A DNA stretch of 45,175 nucleotides, taken from assembly GCA_002753395.1 (NCBI GenBank), contig PEAB01000022.1:1-45175 (forward strand). Reading direction: 5' to 3'. Position 1 is the stretch's first letter; each line of letters opens with the position of its first letter. The DNA is from Nitrospirae bacterium MYbinv3 (GTDB lineage Bacteria > Nitrospirota > Thermodesulfovibrionia > Thermodesulfovibrionales > Magnetobacteriaceae). The notes under the pieces are model-generated. The model ran no database searches, was not told the origin of the DNA, and was given only the letters and a program-made list of their open reading frames with translations. A program made the translations under genes and the position numbers. Shown one piece after another: positions 16,069-24,483 of this stretch.

Positions 16069-17582
16069 AAATTAAAGATACGTTTTTTGAATGACCATCC
16101 ACTATGGCCGGTGTCGTCCCTTATAAGCAGCTCTGAGGCGATTACTGACGATATGCAGATATTTGGCAGGCCGCTTCCTGGATGGGTGCCGCCCCCTACT
16201 ATATAACAATTAGACAGTTCCTCTGAACTGTTGTGAGGTCTGAAATAAAACATCTGGTTCAAATCATGGCTAAGGTTAAACACGGCTCCATTGTATACGT
16301 TGAAACCCCTTTCCCAATCATGGGGTGTTACTGTTTTTTCAACTTCTATATGGTCTTCTATGTCAGTCAGTTCAGTGTTCTTGCGAATAAAGGCCAATAC
16401 CTGTGCTCTAAAATCTTGCTTTATGTTCTCCCAGTTTACCGATGCCTTGTTGTTGGGTACAGGCACGAGTATATAAATAGACGACTTTCCCTCTGGCGCT
16501 AACGTATTGTCGCTGACAACCGGATTGTGAATGTATACAAGGGATGTAGATGAGGGGCTCTTGGTCATTGATATCTCATCCATGTGCGCCTTAAAATCGT
16601 CCCCAAAGACCAAGTTGTGATGCGGTATGTCGTATCTCTTATTGACGCCGAGATATAACATGAAGGTAGAACATGAGTATTGGCGTTTCTGTAAGTCGCT
16701 GTCCGTGTATTTTCTTCTACCGCTTATGAGATTGGACATGGCATAAGCAAAATCCGCATTTATAACGACATAGTCTGAAGCAATCGTGTCACCGTTGTCT
16801 AGCAGAACACCGGCTGCTGTCTTGTTCTTATGTAAGATCTGCCTTACGGGTGAGGATGTGTGGATTGTCCCGCCATACTCCTCAATAACCTTGGCCATCG
16901 CCATCGTCAGTTGACTTAGTCCCCCGATCACATGGTGGATACCCCATTTGTGCTCTATGTAGGAGATCAGGGTATAGGCAGAGGGTGCACGCCACGGCGA
17001 CATCCCTATATATTTTGTCTGAAATGACATCGCTAATATCATCTTCTCATCATCAAAATAACCTTCCAATCTGCTCCGTAGGGTGCTAAGTATGTCCATT
17101 TGCGGCAGGGCCTCTATAAAATGGGGTCTTAAGAAGTCATGCAGGCTGTTGTATGGCACCTTGAAACAACGCTCTATGCGCCTGTATCTGTATTGCTCAA
17201 GCTGCCGGAATCTCAGGTAGTTATCAACCTCAGCAGGGAACAGTCTCTTTATCTCTGCTATCGTCTTATCCACATCCGTGGAAGGGAAGAACTCCGTACC
17301 GTCGTCAAACTTTAACCGATACAATGGGTCAAGTGCCTTTATCTCTACGTAATCTCGTATATTTTTACCGGCCAGTGCAAAAAGCTCCTCCATAAACTCA
17401 GGGAGCATCAAAAACGTTGGCCCAATATCGAAGGTGTAATCGTCAATGATAAGCCTTCCGGTTCTACCTCCGACACGCCCTGCCTTTTCATAAACGGTTA
17501 CGTCATAGCCCTTATACAACAATAACATAGCAGAGGCCAACCCCCCCGGACCAGCCCCTACTACCACAACTTTCTTCTTCAT
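16026..17582 (-). CDS. CrtI-type FAD desaturase / phytoene dehydrogenase-like
   Basis: A 518-residue flavoprotein of the phytoene desaturase family. The N-terminal dinucleotide motif is VVVVGAGPGGLASAMLLLYK followed by KAGRVGGRTGRL. A central membrane-associating substrate region includes DIGPTFLMLP. The C-terminal signature YIVGGGTHPGSGLPN is the CrtI-type second FAD motif. Substrate may be a carotenoid precursor, but no phytoene synthase or other crt gene is in view, so another polyene or a related oxidation remains possible. It starts 3 nt after the peroxiredoxin-like gene. The last 15 or so residues, ending DLSKHGDRLN, are encoded by a dispersed repeat, so the native C-terminus was probably replaced. 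Confidence 0.9.
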   Translation of the reverse strand: MKKKVVVVGAGPGGLASAMLLLYKGYDVTVYEKAGRVGGRTGRLIIDDYTFDIGPTFLMLPEFMEELFALAGKNIRDYVEIKALDPLYRLKFDDGTEFFPSTDVDKTIAEIKRLFPAEVDNYLRFRQLEQYRYRRIERCFKVPYNSLHDFLRPHFIEALPQMDILSTLRSRLEGYFDDEKMILAMSFQTKYIGMSPWRAPSAYTLISYIEHKWGIHHVIGGLSQLTMAMAKVIEEYGGTIHTSSPVRQILHKNKTAAGVLLDNGDTIASDYVVINADFAYAMSNLISGRRKYTDSDLQKRQYSCSTFMLYLGVNKRYDIPHHNLVFGDDFKAHMDEISMTKSPSSTSLVYIHNPVVSDNTLAPEGKSSIYILVPVPNNKASVNWENIKQDFRAQVLAFIRKNTELTDIEDHIEVEKTVTPHDWERGFNVYNGAVFNLSHDLNQMFYFRPHNSSEELSNCYIVGGGTHPGSGLPNICISSVIASELLIRDDTGHSGWSFKKRIFNLAMSDLSKHGDRLN

Positions 17583-17585
17583 ATA

Positions 17586-18137
17586 CTAAGCCCCCTTAGT
17601 AAAGATACGAGATGCCTCCTGTAGGAGTTCAACTGCGGAAGGATAGTCAGCAATATCCCTTGAATAGTGTGCATATCTCACAACTGAATCCTTATCAATT
17701 ATAAACACGCCGGATAATTGAGACACGTCCCCAACAGGCACTCCCGGTATATGTCCCTTTCCTAATGCCCTTAAACCACTGATGAAAACCTTTGGCGATA
17801 CAATATCGGTTATCCCTGCCTTTAAGAGTCCATAGGCCTTGTACAGAGATTTATGCGGATCGCATATTATTTTAAAGGGGAGGTTGTAACTGCTGCGAAA
17901 CGACTCAGCCTGCTTGGGGGTGCCCATGCCTACCAGTATCACCTTTGTACCAAGTGAGTCGAACTGTCCTTTTTCTCTGTGCAACTGCACAGCCTGCTCT
18001 CTGCAAAACGGTCATCCAAAGTGTCGTAAAAAAACAAGCGCTATGTTGTCCTCTTTCCAGAGTTCGCTCAATAGTACCTCGCTGCCATCTGAAAGAAGAA
18101 CCCTTGCATCCGCTGCTGCGTCACTATGCTTTAACAT
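17586..18137 (-). CDS. peroxiredoxin-like (AhpC/TSA, PRX-like2) protein, candidate selenoprotein with in-frame TGA
   Basis: Read from ATG 18137 (AGGGGG just upstream) to the stop at 17586, the gene encodes 183 residues with one in-frame TGA at codon 42 (18014-18012). The surrounding residues are VFLRHFG-U-PFCREQAVQL. In this thioredoxin-fold family the motif is normally GCPFCR, so the TGA stands exactly at the first redox cysteine, giving a U-x-x-C pair (U42, C45). A hairpin with bacterial SECIS geometry follows 19 nt later. Downstream the protein continues with family features (VILVGMGTPKQAESF, GVFIIDKDSVVRYAHYSRDI). It likely reduces peroxides or disulfides in the cytosol. It overlaps no gene and is 3 nt from the desaturase, its operon partner. 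A nonsense mutation is the alternative; intact downstream coding and the hairpin argue against it. Confidence 0.85.
17977..17992 (-). promoter_or_regulatory. bacterial SECIS-like hairpin
   Basis: In the mRNA, CUGUGC-AGUU-GCACAG forms a perfect 6-bp stem with a 4-nt loop. The stem starts 19 nt after the UGA, and the loop carries a G followed by U at positions 2-3, matching the known bacterial SECIS pattern (short apical loop with an early G, located roughly 16-37 nt from the UGA). It lies within the coding sequence, as expected for SelB-dependent recoding. Confidence 0.7.
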
Positions 18138-18201
18138 ATAGAACCCCCTTCATTTTACATCTATTATAGCCTGAATCTATACTAAATGACACAAAAAAAA
18201 T

Positions 18202-18302
18202 GGTAGTCCTGCACAAGCAGTGGTGACATTAAGCTTAACACCCTCCCCAACCCCTCCCATCAAGGGAGGGGAATTGAATATCACTACCTCTGCAGGACTA
18301 CC
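18202..18302. repeat. Family E element (GGTAGTCCTGCA ends), uninterrupted
   Basis: The ends GGTAGTCCTGCACAAGCAGT and ...CTCTGCAGGACTACC are inverted over about 101 bp, with CCCTCCCCAACCCCTCCCAT and AAGGGAGGGG inside. It is the empty-site version of the copy at 25848-26087, where a family C element has inserted. No clear target duplication flanks it. Confidence 0.75.
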
Positions 18303-18440
18303 AGGGATTATCTGAACAAAGATTAAACGGATGGAAGGATTTGCAGGATATATATTCATAGTCTTGATACATTTTATTTGTTTTGTTACCTAAATCCTGT
18401 CAATCCCTTAATCCGTTAAATCATGGTTCAGACAGTTTTT
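18303..18440. repeat. Family D element, degenerate copy
   Basis: Begins AGGGATTATCTGAACAAAGA and ends with ATCCGTTAAATCATGGTTCA GACA, matching family D in inverted order but with outer ends eroded. From here to the Rieske promoter (18441-18611) I see no gene. Confidence 0.65.
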
Positions 18441-18611
18441 TCAAATGCGATTGCCCTGTGTTGCAGCAATTCTCAATGAATTTGCCGAATGGCTTTTTAC
18501 AACAGTTTTGCTGTGGGTATAAAATGTTTGTTTCGTAATGATCGTACAACAGATTGCTTAGATATCAATAGGTTATATGTGTTTTAAGTGAGAACCTCTG
18601 CCTGTGTTGCA

Positions 18612-18641
18612 TTGACATTGATGGCGGCAGGATGTTTTAAT
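18612..18641 (+). promoter_or_regulatory. sigma70-type promoter for the Rieske gene
   Basis: A perfect TTGACA (18612-18617), an 18-bp spacer and TTTAAT (18636-18641), 70 bp upstream of the ATG. Confidence 0.5.
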
Positions 18642-18710
18642 ACGCTATTGTAAAATCACATATTGAAGGCTTATCCAGATTAGATAAAATATTGGGGAGG
18701 TGTAGAGGTT

Positions 18711-19049
18711 ATGAAACAGATCGGATTTGATTTTCTCAATAGCAATGAGATGGCGGAGATCGAGGTAGAGGGCAAAAGCGTGCTCATAGCAAACATTAAC
18801 GGCACCTATTATGCCGTAGGCAATAGATGTCCACATTTGATGTGCAAACTTCATAAGGGGCAGCTTGAGGGTACGACTGTCAAGTGTCCATGCCACGGAA
18901 GCACCTTTGACGTTACAAATGGCAAGCTCATAAAATGGTTGAATTCCATATCCAATGACCTTGTAAAGATCTTAAGGTTTATCGGTTGGGCAAGGGATCT
19001 GGCAGTGTATACATGTACAAAAGATGGTCAAAACATAATTATTAAGTAA
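18711..19049 (+). CDS. Rieske [2Fe-2S] ferredoxin-like protein
   Basis: A 112-residue soluble Rieske protein. Cluster ligands are C40-P-H42 and C59-P-C-H62 (CPHLM..., CPCHGSTFD), with the usual glycine-containing loop. There is no N-terminal membrane helix, so it is a small ferredoxin type as found with dioxygenases or assimilatory nitrite reductases, not the bc1 subunit. The C-terminus (FIGWARDLAVYTCTKDGQNI) is slightly unusual. GGGAGGTGTAGAGG precedes the ATG. It stands alone with its own promoter, so the electron partner is unknown. Confidence 0.88.
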   Translation: MKQIGFDFLNSNEMAEIEVEGKSVLIANINGTYYAVGNRCPHLMCKLHKGQLEGTTVKCPCHGSTFDVTNGKLIKWLNSISNDLVKILRFIGWARDLAVYTCTKDGQNIIIK

Positions 19050-19058
19050 CTACTATAG

Positions 19059-19194
19059 TTTTGCACTTTCTGGATTCCTGCTTTCGCGGGAATGACATAG
19101 AGGGGCTAAATGTGCCATTTCTTGTCATTCCCGCGTAAGCGGGAATCTATTTTCAAGAGCTGCATAAAATGCTGGTTTATAAAAAAGTGCAAAA
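19059..19194. repeat. Family F element (TTTTGCACTTT ends)
   Basis: The inverted ends TTTTGCACTTT (19059-19069) and AAAGTGCAAAA (19184-19194) enclose two hairpins of the GGATTCCTGCTTTCGCGGG / TGTCATTCCCGCGTAAGCGG type. It serves as the empty-site reference for the copy at 43120. No target duplication is visible. Confidence 0.75.
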
Positions 19195-19206
19195 GTATTG
19201 TAATTA

Positions 19207-19380
19207 GACAATGTCATATTCCAAATCTCTGCAATAAAGATGTCCGAACCACGATTTAACGGATTAAGGGATTGTCAGGATTATGTTAAAAAAGGCTTTC
19301 TGTCTTTATTCCTGTAAATCCTTTAATCAGTGTAATCCTAGTTCAGACAATCCCTACATGTACTTAAATCTGACATTGTC
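19207..19380. repeat. Family D element, complete copy (174 bp)
   Basis: The ends GACAATGTC (19207-19215) and GACATTGTC (19372-19380) are inverted. Inside, GTCCGAACCACGATTTAACG and ...GTGTAATCCTAGTTCAGAC form a second, imperfect inverted pair. This is the reference copy for the interrupted or gene-embedded versions elsewhere. Confidence 0.8.
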
Positions 19381-19398
19381 AAGGTAAAGTGAGACTTG

Positions 19399-20565
19399 TT
19401 ACACAGCTCTGAGTGAGTCAACGATGTTCATTCTTGCTGCCTTTAGGGCTGGCAGCACCCCTGCTGTTAGGCCCATAAATAGGGAGAAGGCAAGACTATA
19501 GACTGATATGCTGAGGTTCATATCAAAGGAAAAGGCCAGCTCGGAAAACGTCTGCCAGTTCATCGTTGATACCGTAAAGAGCTGTAAGAACGAGGCCAAC
19601 AATAACCCCAACCCCCCTCCAACTCCTCCTAAAAACAACGACTCCGCTATGAAAGCCATAAGTATGGTTGTACGCTGGAACCCTAATGCCCTTAGTGTTC
19701 CGACCTCCGCTGTACGTGTGGCACAGGCGGTGTACATCGTTATCATTGCCCCGATGACCGCCCCTATGGAAAATATCAAAGTCAGCGATAGACCCAAGAT
19801 AGTAAGAAACTTGGCCATCATCTCTGACTGCTCTTCGTAGTATTTGTTTTCTCGCTTGACATCCACCTTCAAGCGTGGATCGTCTTTAATCCTGTTGCTA
19901 ATCGACTCAAAAGAGCCGCTGTCCCTCAGCTTGAAGATTATCGAGGAGTATGAGTTTCTCCTAAACGACTGCATAAGTACATCTGCATCCCCCCATATCT
20001 CCGAACTAAACCCCCTGTTACCGGCGTCAAAGACCCCTACGATTATCCAGTCCCTCATGGCTAAGTGCAGCCGCTGCCCCAGCGATACCCCATTAAATCT
20101 CTCCTCAATGCTCTTACCAACAATGATCTCTGTAGAACCCGCACGAGGCAGTCTGCCCTGAACGAGCCTGACATCGGTTCTTAACGCAAAAGACTTTGCA
20201 TTGACCCCCCTTATCACAACATTTGAGGGTTTATTGCTAATGCGCTTGTCAAGACTTATCAGAACGACAAGCTCCTTTGCAATAAGCTGGACGCCGTCGA
20301 CATCAAGGGCGGCGTTGGCATGACCTTCGATGATGGCTGCATCTGCGCGCTCCATGCTGCTTTGCACCTCAACACCAGCCGATTTCCTTAACACAACAAC
20401 GTTGTCATATGCCCCTGTGGTTACGAGGGTCTTGCGCAGCCCGTCTGAGAGCATCAGCACCGCTGCAAAGACAAACACCACAAGGGCCATCCCCAGCGAC
20501 GTAAGAGTTGTCGTAAGCCTCCGCCTCAGAATATTTCTGATGGAATACTGTAAGAGAAGTCCCAT
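19399..20565 (-). CDS. FtsX/MacB-type ABC transporter permease
   Basis: A 388-residue permease: an N-terminal helix after QYSIRNILRRRLTTTLTSLG, a periplasmic MacB-like domain of about 200 residues, and three C-terminal helices with RTAEVGTLRALGFQ and the closing PALKAARMNIVDSLRAV. Such proteins export peptides or lipoproteins or transmit force across the membrane. No ATPase or second permease gene lies next to it, unlike most family operons. ATG 20565 gives the usual N-terminus; ATG 20592 adds nine residues. The gene is flanked by family D repeats on both sides. Confidence 0.87.
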   Translation of the reverse strand: MGLLLQYSIRNILRRRLTTTLTSLGMALVVFVFAAVLMLSDGLRKTLVTTGAYDNVVVLRKSAGVEVQSSMERADAAIIEGHANAALDVDGVQLIAKELVVLISLDKRISNKPSNVVIRGVNAKSFALRTDVRLVQGRLPRAGSTEIIVGKSIEERFNGVSLGQRLHLAMRDWIIVGVFDAGNRGFSSEIWGDADVLMQSFRRNSYSSIIFKLRDSGSFESISNRIKDDPRLKVDVKRENKYYEEQSEMMAKFLTILGLSLTLIFSIGAVIGAMITMYTACATRTAEVGTLRALGFQRTTILMAFIAESLFLGGVGGGLGLLLASFLQLFTVSTMNWQTFSELAFSFDMNLSISVYSLAFSLFMGLTAGVLPALKAARMNIVDSLRAV

Positions 20566-20628
20566 GTTTTCTACTATTATAGCGTATAGCATAGATTAAC
20601 TCAATTTATATATTACGTGATACAAAAA

Positions 20629-20912
20629 TCAGATTATAGTAAACATAGGGATTGTCTGAACTAGGATTACACAGATTAAACGATTAACAGGAAAGAGATT
20701 TTAATTAATCCGTTAAATCGTGGTTCAGACAATCTTATGCACCCATATAGAAATAGAAGGGTGCATAAGAATTTCATGGGGGGACAATAAAATTAATGGG
20801 GTCAAGGGGACTGGTCCCCTTGTGGGTGGGTCTGAGGGAGGGCAAAGCCCTCCATTCTATTCAAAAATCCCCATGACTTTCTTATGCACCCGAAATAGAA
20901 TATGACATTGTC
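20629..20912. repeat. Family D element, interrupted by a family A element
   Basis: From about 20629 it reads ATAGGGATTGTCTGAACTAG to ...AAATCGTGGTTCAGACAAT. It resumes after the insertion with TATGACATTGTC (to 20912). A solo family A end (CTTATGCACCC) lies at about 20734-20744, suggesting an earlier event. The outer left end is degenerate. Confidence 0.7.
20759..20891. mobile_element. Family A TIR element (133 bp) with 9-bp target duplication
   Basis: The ends GGGTGCATAAG and CTTATGCACCC are perfect inverts. GAAATAGAA is duplicated exactly at 20750-20758 and 20892-20900. The interior is the GC-rich core (ggggtcaaggggactggtcc ... gggcaaagccctcc). Size and core match the copy at 29502-29634. 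Confidence 0.92.
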
Positions 20913-20966
20913 AAATTAATGAAGTAGTTGTATACTATATAATTGGCAGAAGGGCTATGCTATATT

Positions 20967-23900
20967 ATGACCAATGAAAGCAATTTAGAAAATAATTCAA
21001 CCACTATCCAACTCAATCACCAACTTATAAGTTGGTATAAAACTACTTCAGAAATTACGTCTGTTCTTGTCTTTCTAACTGGTCTGAGCGTACTTACGGG
21101 ATGGATTTTTGATATACAAACCTTTAAAAGCATCTATCCTGGTATGGTCTCAATGAAGGCTAATACAGCGTTAGCCTTTGTCTTGATCGGGATAACCCTG
21201 TGGCTTTTGCAAACAAAGAGGATTAATCGATTGACAACCCTGATTGCTAAAACATGTGCCTTGACGGTTATCATTATCGGCGCTCTTACACTGTTTGAAT
21301 ATCTTTTAAATGTGGAACTCAACATTGATCAATTGTTGTTCAAGGATGAGCTATTGGCAGTTATGACGTCGCATCCAGGCAGGATGTCTCCAAATACGGC
21401 AATAAATTTTGTGTTAATCGGTGCTGCCCTGTTTTTAGTGGATGCGGAGATGAGCAGAGGTCTCCGGCCTGCCCAGTTACTCATGCTCATTGAAGGACTT
21501 ATTTCTTTTGTATCTGTAGCGGGTTATATCTATAGTCTCTCAATCTTCTACTCTATATCCTATTATACGGCGATGTCGTTTCACTCATCATTGTCGTTCA
21601 TATTGGTTTTTATAGGTATACTTTTTGCCCGTCCTGACAAAGGCATTATGGCTATCTTTGTTAGCAACTCTATAGGCGGTATGATAGTTCGCCGGTTATT
21701 GCCTCTTGTCATTGCTGTTCCAATGCTTACAGATATCCTGTTCAACTTAGGTATATATGCTGGTTTTTACGACTCGACTTTTGCCTCTGCAGTCCATGAA
21801 ATAATATTGACAGTATTATTAATCGGCATGATCCTCTCAATATCCAAGCTGTTGAATAAAGCTGAATCTAACCGTATGAAGGCGGAGGAGGCGACAAAAA
21901 GCGTAGCCCGCTTTCCTGATGAAAATCCTTATCCAGTACTGCGGATATCGAAAGACTATAAGCTGTTATACGCAAACAGATCGAGTCAACCAATGGTACC
22001 ATTGTTGTGTGATGTTGATAAGGAATGTACACTGTCCCCTATGAACGATTGGTATGGAGCAATTACAGAGACGTTAAATAGTGGCATTAGAAGAGTTGTT
22101 GAGATCTCCGTTGGTAAAGAATATTTTTATTTCACTATATGTCCTATATTAGATATGGGTTATGTAAACGTGTACGGTTATAATATAACGAAGTTGAAGA
22201 AGGTGGAAGGATCCCTTCGAATTAGTGAAAATAATTATAAGGCCTTAATGGAACATGCCTCAGACGGAATAACGATAGCTGATACGGAAGGCAACTATAT
22301 AGACGTTAACACCAAGGCATGTCAAATGTTGGGTTACCTTAAGGAAGACTTCTTGAGGCTTAACATTAGAGACGTCGTACACCCTGAGGATTTATCAAAA
22401 ATCCCTTTACGTTTAAGTGAACTGAGAGACGGATTAACGATTTTGGCAGAAAGGAGACTGCTCCGCAAAGATGGATCTTTTATCTACTCTGAGATAAGCG
22501 CCAAGATGCTTCCTGATGGGCGATTTCAGGCAATAATAAGAGATATTACACAGCGCAGGAAGGATGAGGAAAGGCTCAGGTTGTTTTCACAGGCGATTGA
22601 AGAGGCGATGGATGGAGTAAATATTGTTGACTTGCAGGGCAATATCTTATATGTTAACAAGGCGTTTCAGGATGTCACGGGATATTCTCCACAGGAAAGC
22701 CTTGGTATGCCTGTCTGCAGCTTTGATGCAGACCAAGATATCGCTCAAAAAGTAATAATGCCAGCGATAATGGAAACCGGCCGATGGTGTGGTGAGCTTA
22801 TGGCAAAACACAAAAACGGCAGGGTTTACCCTATCTGGTTAAGCGCTTCTCAGGTTAAAAACGAAGCAGAGCAGCCCATAGCAATGCTTGGTGTCTTTAG
22901 AGACTTAACGTCAGTCAAAGAGATACAAGAGGCACAGCAAAGTAGTGAGGAAACCTTGCGCGCCCTTATGGATGCAATAACTGAATCAGTTTTTTTAATG
23001 GATGTTAACGGCACAGTTTTAACTATCAATACTACCGGAGCACGCCGTGTGGGTAAGCTGCCAAACGATATCATAGGAAAGAATATCTACGATTTTATTC
23101 CATCAGACGTCTCAGAACGTAGAAAACAGTTTGTCTCTGCATGTATAACGAATAAGACGCCTATAAATTATGAAGATATTCGCAATGAGCGTAATTATAT
23201 ACATAATGTCTACCCTGTCTTTGGTGTAGATGGAAACGTAAATAAGTTAGCTATCTTTACTATTGATATCACAGAACGAAAAAAGGCTATAGACGACTTA
23301 AAAGAATCTGAAGAAAAATTCAAGTCCCTTGCGGACAAGTCACCTAACATGATTTATATACATAAAAAGGGAAGATTTGTGTATGTAAATGACAACTGTT
23401 TAGATACAATGCAATATACAAAAGAAGAGTTATTTTCGCCAGATTTTCATTTCTTGAAATTTATATCACCGGATGTTATTGATACACTCATGGTTGGTTA
23501 TACGAGACGTTTGGAGGGTGAAAACACTGCTCCATTTGAGACTACTCTCATAACAAAACAAGGGAAAACGATCGACGCCATTATCACAACCAAGATCATA
23601 ACCTATGAAGGAGAGCAAGCTATCATGGGAATCGTTACCGATATTACCGAGTACAAGAAGTCGGAAAATGCTCTACAAAGATCCCTTAAGGAAAAGGAGC
23701 TGCTTCTGAAAGAGATACATCATCGAGTCAAGAATAATCTTCAGGTAATCTCAAGTCTGATTGGGCTCCAAGTGGAATACATGGGAAATACAGCATGTAA
23801 GGATATGCTTATGGAAAGCCAAAACAGGATAAGATCAATTGCCTTGGTTCATGATAAGCTCTATCGCACAGACGGTCTTGCAGAGATAGATTTAAAGGGA

Positions 23901-24305
23901 TATGTGATGAATCTTGCCAATGATCTCTTTTTGTCTTTTGGGTGTGATACCAGTAAAATCATCTTATTATTAGATATAGATAGTATCTATATAGGGATTG
24001 ATATTGCAATACCGTGTGGTCTCATAATTAACGAACTATTTTCTAACATATTAAAGCACGCCTTTCCTGACAAGAGGGGTGGCGAGATCAAGATATCTAT
24101 ACACCTGTTAGACAAGGACAAGATTGAATTGAGATTGAGTGATAACGGCATAGGTATCCCTGAGAATATAGACATTAAGAAATCTGAGTCATTAGGGCTG
24201 CATATTGTATACACACTGGTAAGGCAGCTTAGAGGAACTATTGAGTTAAACATAGAAAGAGGGACAAAAATTATCATCAAATTTAGAAAGAGCAATGTAT
24301 ACTAA
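20967..24305 (+). CDS. membrane-bound multi-PAS histidine kinase (HisKA_2 type)
   Basis: A sensor kinase of about 1112 residues. Six to eight hydrophobic helices form an N-terminal sensor region (about residues 25-300). Then come at least four PAS domains, including NYKALMEHASDGITIADTEG and EAMDGVNIVDLQGN. The dimerisation box is EIHHRVKNNLQVISSLI (H918/H919), typical of HisKA_2/HWE-related kinases, and the ATPase domain has NELFSNILKHAF and DNGIGIPENI. ATG 20967 is preferred; TTG 20943 is in frame and AGAAGGG sits between them, so the start is unsure. The REC-GGDEF gene 180 bp downstream is the probable phosphate acceptor. Confidence 0.9.
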   Translation: MTNESNLENNSTTIQLNHQLISWYKTTSEITSVLVFLTGLSVLTGWIFDIQTFKSIYPGMVSMKANTALAFVLIGITLWLLQTKRINRLTTLIAKTCALTVIIIGALTLFEYLLNVELNIDQLLFKDELLAVMTSHPGRMSPNTAINFVLIGAALFLVDAEMSRGLRPAQLLMLIEGLISFVSVAGYIYSLSIFYSISYYTAMSFHSSLSFILVFIGILFARPDKGIMAIFVSNSIGGMIVRRLLPLVIAVPMLTDILFNLGIYAGFYDSTFASAVHEIILTVLLIGMILSISKLLNKAESNRMKAEEATKSVARFPDENPYPVLRISKDYKLLYANRSSQPMVPLLCDVDKECTLSPMNDWYGAITETLNSGIRRVVEISVGKEYFYFTICPILDMGYVNVYGYNITKLKKVEGSLRISENNYKALMEHASDGITIADTEGNYIDVNTKACQMLGYLKEDFLRLNIRDVVHPEDLSKIPLRLSELRDGLTILAERRLLRKDGSFIYSEISAKMLPDGRFQAIIRDITQRRKDEERLRLFSQAIEEAMDGVNIVDLQGNILYVNKAFQDVTGYSPQESLGMPVCSFDADQDIAQKVIMPAIMETGRWCGELMAKHKNGRVYPIWLSASQVKNEAEQPIAMLGVFRDLTSVKEIQEAQQSSEETLRALMDAITESVFLMDVNGTVLTINTTGARRVGKLPNDIIGKNIYDFIPSDVSERRKQFVSACITNKTPINYEDIRNERNYIHNVYPVFGVDGNVNKLAIFTIDITERKKAIDDLKESEEKFKSLADKSPNMIYIHKKGRFVYVNDNCLDTMQYTKEELFSPDFHFLKFISPDVIDTLMVGYTRRLEGENTAPFETTLITKQGKTIDAIITTKIITYEGEQAIMGIVTDITEYKKSENALQRSLKEKELLLKEIHHRVKNNLQVISSLIGLQVEYMGNTACKDMLMESQNRIRSIALVHDKLYRTDGLAEIDLKGYVMNLANDLFLSFGCDTSKIILLLDIDSIYIGIDIAIPCGLIINELFSNILKHAFPDKRGGEIKISIHLLDKDKIELRLSDNGIGIPENIDIKKSESLGLHIVYTLVRQLRGTIELNIERGTKIIIKFRKSNVY

Positions 24306-24362
24306 ACTAAATGGAGTTTGCAAAAAGATTTTGACCTTGACATCCAATAACATGAAAATCTC

Positions 24363-24382
24363 ATTCCTGCGAAAGCAGGAAT
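24363..24382. repeat. hairpin ATTCCTGC-GAAA-GCAGGAAT
   Basis: A perfect 8-bp stem with a GAAA tetraloop in the gap between kinase and regulator, of the same class as the hairpins inside families A, B and F. It has no T-run, so it is more likely a stray repeat core than a terminator. It could still modulate read-through. Confidence 0.5.
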
Positions 24383-24483
24383 CCATGTCTTTAAACTATA
24401 AACTGAAAGTCGTAATTTGGTGCGCTCCAGTAGTATAATAGAACTTGAGCATCGAGTGGATAGATTGAAAGGCAAGGTGGATT

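Noticed and set aside
20780-20860. Short open frames reading GVKGTGPLVGGSEGGQSPPF in several intergenic places (also near 25970, 29560, 43230)
   Set aside because: They are translations of the GC-rich repeat core inside TIR elements, with no Shine-Dalgarno and no conserved context, so I treat them as repeat DNA rather than genes.
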